A stretch of 64,000 nucleotides of DNA from TMP-24 sp041397305 (GTDB taxonomy: Bacteria > Pseudomonadota > Alphaproteobacteria > Rhodobacterales > Rhodobacteraceae), in the NCBI GenBank assembly GCA_041397305.1, contig JAWKWX010000004.1:186001-250000 (forward strand), written 5' to 3'. Made by a program: the position numbers and the translations under genes. Every line of letters starts with the position of its first letter. Positions within the stretch are counted from its first letter, which is position 1. Shown in pieces: positions 57,096-64,000 of the stretch. The notes beneath the pieces were generated by a model that searched no databases, was not told the origin of the DNA, and saw nothing but the letters and a program-made list of their open reading frames with translations.

Positions 57096-58316
57096 ATGTA
57101 CGACGTCGAAAAGATCCGCGCTGATTTCCCCATCCTGTCGCGTGAGGTGAATGGCCGCCCGCTTGTCTATCTCGACAATGGCGCCTCGGCCCAGAAGCCG
57201 CGCGTGGTGATCGACGCGATGACCCGCGCCTACAGCGAGGAATATGCCAACGTCCACCGCGGCCTGCATTACCTGTCAAACCTCGCGACCGAGAAATACG
57301 AGGGCGTGCGCGGCATCGTCGCCCGCTTCCTCGGCGTGCCGGACGAAAGCGAGATCGTCTTCACCACCGGCACGACCGAGGGGATCAACCTTGTGTCCTA
57401 CGCCTGGGCCGCGCCGCGGCTCGAGGCCGGGGACGAGATCGTGCTGTCGGTTCTCGAACATCACGCCAACATCGTCCCGTGGCACTTCCTGCGCGAACGC
57501 CAGGGCGTGGTGCTGAAATGGGTGGAGCCGGAAGCCGACGGCGGGCTTGACCCGCAGAAGGTCATCGATGCGATCGGCCCGAAGACCCGGCTGGTCGCTG
57601 TCACCCAGATGTCGAACGTGACCGGCGCGCGGGTGGATGTCGCGGCGATCGGGCGGGCGTGCAAGGCGCGCGGCGTGGCGCTTCTGGTGGACGGGTCGCA
57701 AGGGTCGGTCCATGCGCCGGTCTCGGTGCCCGGTCTGCACTGCGATTTCTACGTGATCACCGGCCACAAGCTCTACGGTCCCTCGGGCTCGGGCGCGATC
57801 TGGATCGCGAGGGAACGGATGGCCGAGATGCGTCCCTTCCTTGGCGGTGGCGACATGATCCGCGAGGTCTTCCGCGATCATGTGACCTATGCCGATCCGC
57901 CGATGAAATTCGAGGCGGGTACCCCCGGCATCGTCCAGCAGATCGGCATGGGCGTGGCGCTCGACTATCTCATGGCGCTCGGGATGGAGAATATCGCGGC
58001 GCACGAGGCCAGCCTGCGCGATTATGCGACAGGGCGGTTCAAGGGGCTGAACTGGCTGAACCTTCAGGGCACGAGCCGCGACAAGGGCGCGATCTTTTCC
58101 TTCACGCTGGAGGGCGCTGCTCATGCCCATGACCTGTCGACCGTCCTCGACAAGAAGGGGATCGCGGTGCGCGCGGGCACCCATTGCGCCATGCCGCTTT
58201 TGCAGCACTTCGGCGTCAGCGCTACCTGCCGCGCCTCTTTCGGGCTGTACAACACGCCCGCCGAGGTCGATGCGCTGGTCGAGGCGCTGGAATTCTGCCA
58301 TGAGCTTTTCGGCTGA
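57096..58316 (+). CDS. sufS: Cysteine desulfurase SufS
   Basis: Group II cysteine desulfurase, 406 residues, which supplies sulfur to the SufBCD scaffold. PLP lysine is K225 in ITGHKLYGPSGSG; the persulfide cysteine is C364 in RAGTHCAMPLLQHF. Other hallmarks are YLDNGASAQKP, HRGLHYLSNLAT and TTGTTEGINLV. ATG at 57096 with AAGGA upstream. It is the last suf gene before tRNA-Arg; sufA, sufE and sufT genes, which often follow sufS, are not seen here. Confidence 0.96.
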   Translation: MYDVEKIRADFPILSREVNGRPLVYLDNGASAQKPRVVIDAMTRAYSEEYANVHRGLHYLSNLATEKYEGVRGIVARFLGVPDESEIVFTTGTTEGINLVSYAWAAPRLEAGDEIVLSVLEHHANIVPWHFLRERQGVVLKWVEPEADGGLDPQKVIDAIGPKTRLVAVTQMSNVTGARVDVAAIGRACKARGVALLVDGSQGSVHAPVSVPGLHCDFYVITGHKLYGPSGSGAIWIARERMAEMRPFLGGGDMIREVFRDHVTYADPPMKFEAGTPGIVQQIGMGVALDYLMALGMENIAAHEASLRDYATGRFKGLNWLNLQGTSRDKGAIFSFTLEGAAHAHDLSTVLDKKGIAVRAGTHCAMPLLQHFGVSATCRASFGLYNTPAEVDALVEALEFCHELFG

Positions 58317-58343
58317 CGGAATGGAACTATTTTCCATGGCCCG

Positions 58344-58372
58344 TTGAAACCCGTCCCGGCACTGGCTATAGA
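58344..58372 (+). promoter_or_regulatory. Promoter of tRNA-Arg
   Basis: TTGAAA (58344-58349), exactly 17 bases, then TATAGA (58367-58372); the mature tRNA begins 10 bases after the -10. A near-consensus sigma-70 promoter at the right place. Confidence 0.75.
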
Positions 58373-58382
58373 CGCCTCACCG

Positions 58383-58459
58383 GCACCCGTAGCTCAGCTG
58401 GATAGAGTGCTGCCCTCCGAAGGCAGAGGTCACAGGTTCGAATCCTGTCGGGTGCGCCA
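58383..58459 (+). tRNA. tRNA-Arg (anticodon CCG)
   Basis: 77 nt with encoded CCA. Acceptor arms GCACCCG/CGGGTGC pair fully, D-arm AGCTCAGCTGGATAGAG, anticodon stem CTGCC/GGCAG with loop CTCCGAA gives CCG at 34-36, T-arm ACAGGTTCGAATCCTGT. It ends the suf locus and lies 95 bases before the convergent PuuB-like gene. Confidence 0.97.
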
Positions 58460-58554
58460 ATCCTTTCAGTACATTGCAAGAAAATTGGCTGTCGGGTCCT
58501 GTCCCTGGCCCAAGATATGCCCAAGAAACCCGCGATTCCTGTGCTGACAGGTGG

Positions 58555-59940
58555 CTACCCGCGACCGGCCAGCCAGTTGCCGAGGCTCGCGAGGCGCGAG
58601 GGCGGGCCTTGCCTGCGCGCCTCGCTGCGGTCGGCGGCGTTCAGAAGCGCGTACATGCCGGTGACGCCCAGCCAGCGGAGGGGCTCCGGTTCCCATTTTC
58701 TGACCTGCCGGTTGACCCAGGGCAGGCGGGTCAGGTCGCTCCCGGTGCGGAGGGCGAGGTCGGCGAGCGTGCGCCCCGCGAGGTTCGAGGTCGAGACCCC
58801 CACACCAACATAGCCCCCGGCCCAGCCGAGGCCGGTCGCGGGATCAAAGCCCACGGTCGCACACCAGTCGCGCGGCACGCCAAGGACGCCGCACCAGGCG
58901 TGGGCGATGGGCACATCCTTCACCGCCGGGAAATGGTCATGCAGGATCGTGACGAGCCGCCGCACGGTCTCGGGGTCCGGCGCGCCGGACCGGTCGAGCG
59001 AGGAGCCGTAAAGGTAGGGTACGCCGCGCGCGCCCACAGTGATGCGGCCTTCGCGCGTGCGCTGGCAATAGCAGTAGGCATTCTTGAAATCCCCAAAGAT
59101 TTCATGCCGCTGCCAGCCGATCTTCGCCCAGATGTCATCGGGCAGAGGATCGGTGGCGATCTGGGCCGAATTCAGGGGCAGCCAGTCGCGCTTCAGCCCG
59201 TTCAGCGTGGCGGTGAACCCTTCGGTCGCCCGCAGGATCACCGGTGCCCGGACGGTTCCACGCGCGGTGATCACCCGGCCCGGCGCGATCTCCAGCGCCT
59301 CGGTGTCCTCGGCGATGGTGACGCCCAGTCCCTCGATCACGGCGGCGAGCCCGCGCACCAGCTTCGCGGGCTGCACCCGCGCCACGCCCTTCACGATCAT
59401 GCCGCCAAGCGTTCCGGGGACGTTCACCCGCGCCAAAGCCTCGTCGCGGCCGATCTCGAAGACGCGTTCCTCTTCGCCCCAACCGCGCCGGTGGGCGACC
59501 TCGGCCCTCATGCGCGCCATCTGGGCCGGGTTTCTGGCGATCATCAACTCGTCGGTTGGCAGGATATCGGCCTCGATCCCCTCAAGCGCCGCCACCCGGA
59601 TCACCTCTGCCACCGTGCCGTTCATCGCGCCGACCATGGAACGCACGGCCTCTGGTCCGTGGGTCGCCGCATATTTCTCATGGCTCCAGGCGAAACCGCC
59701 TGTCAGCCAGCCGCCATTGCGGCCCGACGCGCCGTAACCGGCGAAATGCTTTTCCACGATGATGAGGCGCAGGCCGGGATCGGCCTTCTTCAGATAATAG
59801 GCGGTCCAGAGCCCGGTGTAGCCCGCACCGACGATGCAGATATCGGCATCGCGGTCGCCGGCAAGCGACGGGCGGGGCTCCGGTAGGCCGATATCGGCAT
59901 ACCAGAAGGACACATCGCCCAGCCGACGCGGCTTTGTCAT
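58555..59940 (-). CDS. FAD-dependent amine oxidoreductase (PuuB/DAO family)
   Basis: A 461-residue flavoprotein: dinucleotide-binding motif ADICIVGAGYTGLWTAYYL followed by LIIVEKHFAGYGASGRNGGW, the GASGRNGG pattern of the gamma-glutamylputrescine oxidase group, and the substrate/flavin C-terminal region FGDFKNAYCYCQRTREGRITVGARG. No cysteine for covalent flavin (as in SHC motifs) is obvious. Likely substrates are amines or N-methyl amino acids. GGAGAGAG precedes the ATG at 59940. It could complement the polyamine operon at 27-33 kb, but it lies 25 kb away. Confidence 0.87.
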   Translation of the reverse strand: MTKPRRLGDVSFWYADIGLPEPRPSLAGDRDADICIVGAGYTGLWTAYYLKKADPGLRLIIVEKHFAGYGASGRNGGWLTGGFAWSHEKYAATHGPEAVRSMVGAMNGTVAEVIRVAALEGIEADILPTDELMIARNPAQMARMRAEVAHRRGWGEEERVFEIGRDEALARVNVPGTLGGMIVKGVARVQPAKLVRGLAAVIEGLGVTIAEDTEALEIAPGRVITARGTVRAPVILRATEGFTATLNGLKRDWLPLNSAQIATDPLPDDIWAKIGWQRHEIFGDFKNAYCYCQRTREGRITVGARGVPYLYGSSLDRSGAPDPETVRRLVTILHDHFPAVKDVPIAHAWCGVLGVPRDWCATVGFDPATGLGWAGGYVGVGVSTSNLAGRTLADLALRTGSDLTRLPWVNRQVRKWEPEPLRWLGVTGMYALLNAADRSEARRQGPPSRLASLGNWLAGRG

Positions 59941-60003
59941 GATCGCTCTCTCCGTTTTCCGGCTGACGCTAGCGCATCCCGTGCCGGGGCGCCAAGCCCG
60001 TGT

Positions 60004-60579
60004 TCAGCGCGACAGGATCATCCGCTCGCCCTCGATCCTGAGCGCAAAGCGGCGCAGATAGCTCATGCCGAGAAGCGAGCCCGACAGGTCGCCGCCGTTC
60101 ACCCGCGCAGGCACGTCACGGTCCACATACGGGCCGAGCGAAAGCGCGTCGATACGGACGCGCGCGGTCGGCACCGGGCCGTTTGCCGTGTCGGCGATGC
60201 CGTCAAAGCTGAGCGTGCCGGGGTCGATCCCGACGCGCGCCGCATCCTCGCGACTCAGCACGATATCGCTGGCGCCGGTATCGACAAGGAAGGTGAGCCA
60301 CTGCCCGTTCGCCTGCGCATCGGCGTAGAAATGGCCGTCGCTCGCCCGCCGAAGTTCGACCGTGCCATCGCGCGAGACGGCACTGCGGGGATTGAGCGCG
60401 CGCTGGATGTCGGGCCAGAGGCCATAGCCCGCCACGAGGCCTGCGAAGAGAAATGCCCAGATCAGCACCTGCTGCAGCGTCTGGCCGGGGCGTTGCCGCA
60501 GGCCCGAGAACAGGGCGCCGGAGACGGCAAGCAAAAGCAGGCTGAGGTAGAGAACGCGCGCGGTCGTGTCGCCGTCCAT
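60004..60579 (-). CDS. Membrane-anchored retropepsin-like aspartic protease (clan AA, TIGR02281 type)
   Basis: A 191-residue protein with two N-terminal membrane helices (about 8-26 and 38-54) and a periplasmic single-lobe aspartic protease domain (about 75-190). The catalytic loop is FLVDTGASDIVLS (D-T-G), and the flap-side motif is GSLLGMSYLRRFALRIEGERMIL. One lobe implies that it works as a dimer. Substrates are unknown. The ATG at 60579 overlaps the marC stop by one base, showing coupling. Confidence 0.88.
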   Translation of the reverse strand: MDGDTTARVLYLSLLLLAVSGALFSGLRQRPGQTLQQVLIWAFLFAGLVAGYGLWPDIQRALNPRSAVSRDGTVELRRASDGHFYADAQANGQWLTFLVDTGASDIVLSREDAARVGIDPGTLSFDGIADTANGPVPTARVRIDALSLGPYVDRDVPARVNGGDLSGSLLGMSYLRRFALRIEGERMILSR

Positions 60580-61196
60580 CAAAGCAGTCCCGTGCCCTTG
60601 ATACCGTCGAGCACGAACTGGACTGACAGAGCGGCCAGAAGCATGCCGAGAAGCCGCGTCACCACGATGATGCCGGTGCGGCCGAGGAGTTTCTCGATGA
60701 AGCTGGCCATTTCGAAGAGCAGGAAGGTCACCACGATCACCAGCGCCATGATCGCGAGGATGACGAGCGCATGGGGGACGCCGGTCGCGGGCGTGTTGTT
60801 GATCAGAAGGATCATCGTGGTGAAGGCGCCGGGACCCGCGATCAGCGGTGTGGCAAGCGGGAAGACAGATGGATCGTGATTGGGGTCGGCCTGCTGGCCC
60901 TCGCGTCTTTGGGTCCGGCGTTCGAACAGCATGTCGAGTGCGGTGATGAACAGAAGAAGCCCGCCCGAGATGCGGAAGGCGGACATGGAAATGCCCGTGA
61001 CCTGCAACAGCTTGTTGCCCACCAGCCCGAAGACCGCGAGCAGGAAGGCCGCAATCAGGCAGGCGCGCAGCGCCAGCGTGCGGCGGTGGCCGCGGTCCAT
61101 GCCACGCGTCAGTGCGATGAACAAGGGCACCAGCGCAATCGGATCGACGATCACGAAGAGCGTGACGAAGGTCGTCAGGTAGAATTGCGGCTCCAT
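60579..61196 (-). CDS. MarC family membrane protein
   Basis: A 205-residue integral membrane protein of the MarC/UPF0056 family: DPIALVPLFIALTRGMDRGHRRTLALRA, GLLLFITALDMLF and PLATPLIAGPGAFTTMILLINNTP are the repeated signature blocks; six helices are expected. Despite the name, resistance export has not been confirmed for E. coli MarC. ATG at 61196. First of a two-gene unit with the protease. Confidence 0.93.
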   Translation of the reverse strand: MEPQFYLTTFVTLFVIVDPIALVPLFIALTRGMDRGHRRTLALRACLIAAFLLAVFGLVGNKLLQVTGISMSAFRISGGLLLFITALDMLFERRTQRREGQQADPNHDPSVFPLATPLIAGPGAFTTMILLINNTPATGVPHALVILAIMALVIVVTFLLFEMASFIEKLLGRTGIIVVTRLLGMLLAALSVQFVLDGIKGTGLL

Positions 61197-61284
61197 CGTT
61201 CCTCCGGGCGCTGGCTTGTTCGACCTTGGTCGCCTGTTAGCGCGTGCGATGCAAGAGGCCTGGGCGTGAGGTTGACCCGTTCGG

Positions 61285-61512
61285 CTAGCGCAGGCGTCGC
61301 TGGCAGTCCGCCAGGACGAAGAGCCTTATCGCGGTGGCAAGGCCGCAATCGGCCGGGCGGTGTTCGTCGATCTCCGCCGCCAGAGCGTTGATGGCGAGGC
61401 CGCGCGCGGCCGCAATGTCAGTGAAAGCCTCCCAGAACGGCCGTTCGAGCGAGACCGAAGTGCGGTGGCCGCGGAGTGTCAGGGAATGTTTCTGGGGGCG
61501 GGCGCTGTCCAT
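61285..61512 (-). CDS. Ribbon-helix-helix domain protein
   Basis: A 75-residue protein of the RHH_4 type: KHSLTLRGHRTSVSLERPFWEAFTDIAAARGLAINALAAEID matches the beta-strand then two helices of this DNA-binding fold. It lies eight bases downstream of the DUF4169 gene and ends the fumC-DUF4169-RHH unit, an arrangement I recall as conserved in Rhodobacteraceae. It may regulate its own operon; no target can be read from sequence. Confidence 0.9.
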   Translation of the reverse strand: MDSARPQKHSLTLRGHRTSVSLERPFWEAFTDIAAARGLAINALAAEIDEHRPADCGLATAIRLFVLADCQRRLR

Positions 61513-61520
61513 GGGACGGG

Positions 61521-61712
61521 CTATTCGCTTTCGGCGCCGGTGTCGCGCAAATGCTGGTCGAGATGCCGCGCCGCCTTCTCGGCTTCGGCCAGATGCCGGT
61601 CGCGCGCGGCCTTCGTCTCGCCGTGCCGCGCGGCACTTTCGCCGGAAGCCTTGCGGGCGGCCGCCCGGGCCACCTGCTTGCGCCTTGTGCGAAGGTTGAC
61701 GACCTCTGCCAT
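61521..61712 (-). CDS. DUF4169 family protein
   Basis: A 63-residue basic, coiled-coil-like protein (EVVNLRTRRKQVARAAARKASGESAARHGETKAARDRHLAEAEKAARHLDQHL), fitting DUF4169; function unknown. Its ATG overlaps the fumC stop by one base, so it is coupled to fumC. Confidence 0.92.
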   Translation of the reverse strand: MAEVVNLRTRRKQVARAAARKASGESAARHGETKAARDRHLAEAEKAARHLDQHLRDTGAESE

Positions 61713-63106
61713 CAGCCCTTCGGGCCGATCATGTCTTCCGGCCGCACGATCCGGTCGAAGGTCTCGCCATCGACGAAGCCAAGGGCGATCGCCTCCTCGC
61801 GCAGCGTGGTGCCATTCTTGTGCGCGGTCTTGGCGACCTTGGTCGCATTGTCATAGCCGATGGTGGGCGCCAGCGCCGTCACCAGCATCAGGCTTTCCTT
61901 CATCAGCTTTTCGATCCGCGCGGTATTGGCCTGCGTCCCCACGACCATATTGTCGGTGAAGCTGCCCGCGGCATCGCCCAGAAGCTGCATCGACTGCAGG
62001 ACATTGTAGGACATCATCGGATTGTAGACGTTCAGCTCGAAATGGCCCTGGCTGCCGGCAAAGCCCACCGCCGCGTCATTGCCCATCACATGGGCGCAGA
62101 CCATGGTCAGCGCCTCTGCCTGGGTCGGGTTGACCTTGCCGGGCATGATCGAGGAACCCGGCTCGTTCTCCGGCAGGATCAGTTCGCCGAGGCCGGAGCG
62201 CGGACCCGAGCCGAGAAGCCGCAGGTCGTTGGCGATCTTGAAGAGCGCCGCTGCAACGGTTTTCAAGGCGCCCGAGAACATGACCATCGCGTCATGGGCG
62301 GCGAGCGCCTCGAACTTGTTCGGCGCGGTGACGAACGGCAGGCCGGTGATCTTGGCGATTTCCGCTGCCACCCGGCTGTCCCAGCCCACACGGGTGTTGA
62401 GACCGGTGCCCACTGCCGTGCCGCCCTGCGCCAGTTCGTAAATGTCGGGCAGGCAGGACTTGACCCGCGCGATGCCCTTGTCGACCTGGGTCGCGTAGCC
62501 CGAGAATTCCTGGCCAAGCGTCAGGGGTGTTGCGTCCTGCGTATGGGTGCGACCGATCTTGATGATGTCCCGGAACTCGGCCGATTTCGCCCAGAGCGCC
62601 TTTGACAGTTTCTCCAGCCCCGGCAGCAGCACGTCGCGCGCCATCATGCCGATGGCCACATGCATCGCGGTCGGGAAGGTGTCGTTCGAGGATTGGCCCA
62701 TGTTCACATGATCGTTCGGGTGGACGGGCTTTTTCGAGCCCTTCACGCCGCCCAGGATCTCGATCGCACGGTTCGAGATCACTTCGTTCGCGTTCATGTT
62801 CGACTGGGTGCCCGATCCGGTCTGCCAGACGACGAGCGGGAAATTGTCGTCGAACTTGCCCTCGATGACCTCCTGCGCCGCAACGGCGATGGTTTCGCCC
62901 AGCTTCGGATCGATGTCGCCCTGGGCGATGTTGACCAGCGCGCAGGCCTTCTTGATCACGCCAAGCGCGCGGATGATCGCGACCGGCTGCTTTTCCCAGC
63001 CAATGGGAAAGTTCATGATCGACCGCTGGGTCTGCGCCCCCCAATATTTGTCGGCGGGAACCTCGAGCGGGCCGAAGCTGTCGGTCTCGGTGCGGGTGGC
63101 GGTCAT
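61712..63106 (-). CDS. fumC: Class II fumarate hydratase FumC
   Basis: TCA-cycle enzyme, 464 residues, homotetramer, hydrates fumarate to malate without Fe-S. Signature GSSIMPGKVNPTQAEAL carries the catalytic Ser loop; the active-site regions TGSGTQSNMNANEV, HVNMGQSSNDTFPTA and GRTHTQDATPLTLGQEFSGY are intact. ATG at 63106 (MTATRTETDSFGPLEVP) is the family start with GGAG upstream; 20 further in-frame codons are not supported. A sigma-70 promoter is visible just upstream. Confidence 0.98.
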   Translation of the reverse strand: MTATRTETDSFGPLEVPADKYWGAQTQRSIMNFPIGWEKQPVAIIRALGVIKKACALVNIAQGDIDPKLGETIAVAAQEVIEGKFDDNFPLVVWQTGSGTQSNMNANEVISNRAIEILGGVKGSKKPVHPNDHVNMGQSSNDTFPTAMHVAIGMMARDVLLPGLEKLSKALWAKSAEFRDIIKIGRTHTQDATPLTLGQEFSGYATQVDKGIARVKSCLPDIYELAQGGTAVGTGLNTRVGWDSRVAAEIAKITGLPFVTAPNKFEALAAHDAMVMFSGALKTVAAALFKIANDLRLLGSGPRSGLGELILPENEPGSSIMPGKVNPTQAEALTMVCAHVMGNDAAVGFAGSQGHFELNVYNPMMSYNVLQSMQLLGDAAGSFTDNMVVGTQANTARIEKLMKESLMLVTALAPTIGYDNATKVAKTAHKNGTTLREEAIALGFVDGETFDRIVRPEDMIGPKG

Positions 63107-63137
63107 GAATGCGTCTCCGGCAGTTTGGATCGCGCCC

Positions 63138-63166
63138 GTCATAGGCGCGTGCCGGTCGCGTTTCAA
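63138..63166 (-). promoter_or_regulatory. Promoter of fumC with overlapping palindrome
   Basis: On the minus strand TTGAAA (63166-63161), 17 bases, then TATGAC (63143-63138), about 30 bases before the ATG. The -35 is the right half of the perfect palindrome TTTCAATTGAAA (63161-63172), a possible operator. Confidence 0.6.
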
Positions 63167-63198
63167 TTGAAATGGCCAGCGAGACCCGAAGGTTAGCG

Positions 63199-63753
63199 CT
63201 ATTTCCGTACGAACCGGTGGACACGGGCAGGGGGAAGGTTCGCCCAGACGAAGGCGGTCTGTTCGACCGCAAGGCCGAATTCCTCGATCACGGCGGGCGG
63301 AACCGACGGTTTCGGCCCGTAGGTGAACTGGATATAGGGCGCGCCGGGTGCGAGGATGCGGAGGGCCGAGGCCACGATCGCGCGGCTGACGGCGGCGGGC
63401 ATCGACAGAAGCGGCAGGCCCGAGACGACGGCGCCCACACCCGGCACGACATGGTCATGCGCCCGGTCGGCGGGCTGGTTCAGCACCCTCACGCCGGGAA
63501 AGGTGGTGGACAGCGCCGCGGCGAAGGTCGGGTCAAGCTCGAAAAGCGTCAGGTCGGCCGGTGCCACGCCGGCCGCGAGGATCGCCCGCGTCAGGCTGCC
63601 GGTACCGGGGCCGAATTCGACCACGCGCCCGGTCTGGGGCCCGAGGTCGCGTGCCATCGCCCGGCCGAGAAAGCGCGAAGAGGGCGCGATCGCGGATACT
63701 TGCTTCGGATTGCGGATCAACCGCCGAAGGAACAGGGCCTTGTCCGCAAACAT
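63199..63753 (-). CDS. Class I methyltransferase, phospholipid N-methyltransferase-like (PmtA)
   Basis: A 184-residue SAM-dependent methyltransferase. The N-terminal FLRRLIRNPKQVSAIAPSSRFLGRAMA and motif I VVEFGPGTGSLTRAIL, followed by SGLPLLSMPAAVSRAIV and VQFTYGP-like IQFTYGPKPSVPP, parallel the Sinorhizobium-type phosphatidylethanolamine N-methyltransferase. It would make phosphatidylcholine at the inner membrane. A rRNA adenine methyltransferase-like activity is the main alternative, as both share the N-terminal pattern. ATG at 63753. Confidence 0.78.
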   Translation of the reverse strand: MFADKALFLRRLIRNPKQVSAIAPSSRFLGRAMARDLGPQTGRVVEFGPGTGSLTRAILAAGVAPADLTLFELDPTFAAALSTTFPGVRVLNQPADRAHDHVVPGVGAVVSGLPLLSMPAAVSRAIVASALRILAPGAPYIQFTYGPKPSVPPAVIEEFGLAVEQTAFVWANLPPARVHRFVRK

Positions 63754-63785
63754 TGACTGATCTCTGACTGAATTGGCAGCGGCGG

Positions 63786-64000
63786 TCAGGTCTTGCGGAA
63801 CTTGTCGAGGCTCACCACCTCGGCCGCGCGCGGCGGCGGTTCAGCCTCTTCGGCATCTTCGGCCATCGGCGCGCCTTCATCCTCGTCTTCATCGTCATCC
63901 TCGGCCTCATGGGTCTCGAACCTCAGGCCGAATTCCACCGCCGGATCGACGAAGGTACGGATCGCGTCGAAGGGGATATAGAGCGGCTCGGGCTGGTCGC
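63786..64000 (-). CDS. sspB: SspB-family ClpXP adaptor (N-terminal part beyond window)
   Basis: The last 71 codons of a gene running in from the right. The frame reads EPLYIPFDAIRTFVDPAVEFGLRFE, the end of the SspB substrate-binding fold, then an acidic linker (EAEDDDEDEDEG), and ends VVSLDKFRKT, the C-terminal ClpX-docking tail seen in alphaproteobacterial SspB. SspB delivers ssrA-tagged and other substrates to ClpXP. The N-terminus is not in the window. Confidence 0.9.
   Translation of the reverse strand, partial: DQPEPLYIPFDAIRTFVDPAVEFGLRFETHEAEDDDEDEDEGAPMAEDAEEAEPPPRAAEVVSLDKFRKT

Noticed and set aside
58517..58813. Plus-strand frame starting MPKKPAIPVLTGG after tRNA-Arg as an integrase remnant
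   Set aside because: After the first dozen codons the frame runs antisense to the PuuB-like gene and shows no integrase motif; noted only as a weak scar.

Overview
The window is a chromosomal segment of a high-GC alphaproteobacterium, most likely a member of the Rhodobacteraceae (Roseobacter/Rhodobacter group). Pointers are the strong G/C bias at third codon positions, the family-typical gene sets (glnBA, fumC-DUF4169-RHH, iscR-iscS-sufB...sufCD-YIP1-sufS, soeABC, dddP, dmdA), an IscR without the canonical cysteine triad, and an Irr-type iron-control box. I see no rRNA genes, insertion sequences, prophage or CRISPR array. The content is mostly core metabolism with a few accessory insertions.

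Layout. 1-3.8 kb: 3' part of purB (cut by the window edge), a small secreted protein, a DUF6314 protein, and the DMSP lyase gene dddP. 3.9-7.6 kb: glnA and glnB (nitrogen assimilation and its PII sensor), divergent from a bifunctional NAD(P)HX repair gene whose middle third has foreign-looking codon use. 7.6-9.7 kb: an orphan Hint-domain protein, tRNA-Leu(TAG) and tig. 10-17.6 kb: an EamA transporter, an Lrp regulator with a CPA2 (Kef-like) antiporter, hppD, and an 878-residue membrane protein resembling a PilM/GspL-GspC fusion. 17.6-24.2 kb: a SIMPL protein, metY, and soeCBA (cytoplasmic sulfite dehydrogenase). 24.3-33.3 kb: a Na/Pi cotransporter next to a Pho box, then a LysR regulator and a polyamine uptake and oxidation operon (NTF2-like protein, binding protein, ATPase, two permeases, aldehyde dehydrogenase). 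33.4-48.2 kb: housekeeping genes (ABC-F, ndk, alaS, typA, icd) with dmdA at 41.5 kb. 48.3-58.5 kb: a long iron-sulfur assembly locus with non-Suf genes between sufB and sufC, closed by tRNA-Arg(CCG). 58.5-64 kb: a PuuB-like oxidase, an aspartic protease, marC, RHH/DUF4169/fumC, a phospholipid-methyltransferase-like gene and the 3' end of sspB.

How the genes work together. Three sulfur modules fit one scheme. DMSP can be cleaved (DddP) or demethylated (DmdA). Methanethiol from the demethylation route can be captured by MetY-type sulfhydrylase, and sulfite from organosulfur oxidation can be oxidised by SoeABC. The polyamine operon resembles E. coli ydcSTUV-patD. The Fe-S locus is predicted to be controlled by iron through an Irr box lying on the -10 element, and by IscR.

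The least-explained parts are: the FkbM-methyltransferase/glycosyltransferase-like pair plus a small membrane protein inside the suf locus, the PilM/GspL-GspC-like fusion, the mosaic NAD(P)HX gene, the structured dmdA leader, and a well-formed Pho box whose orientation does not match the phosphate transporter beside it. Gene calls rest on reading the translated sequence and motif recall; no database search was run.
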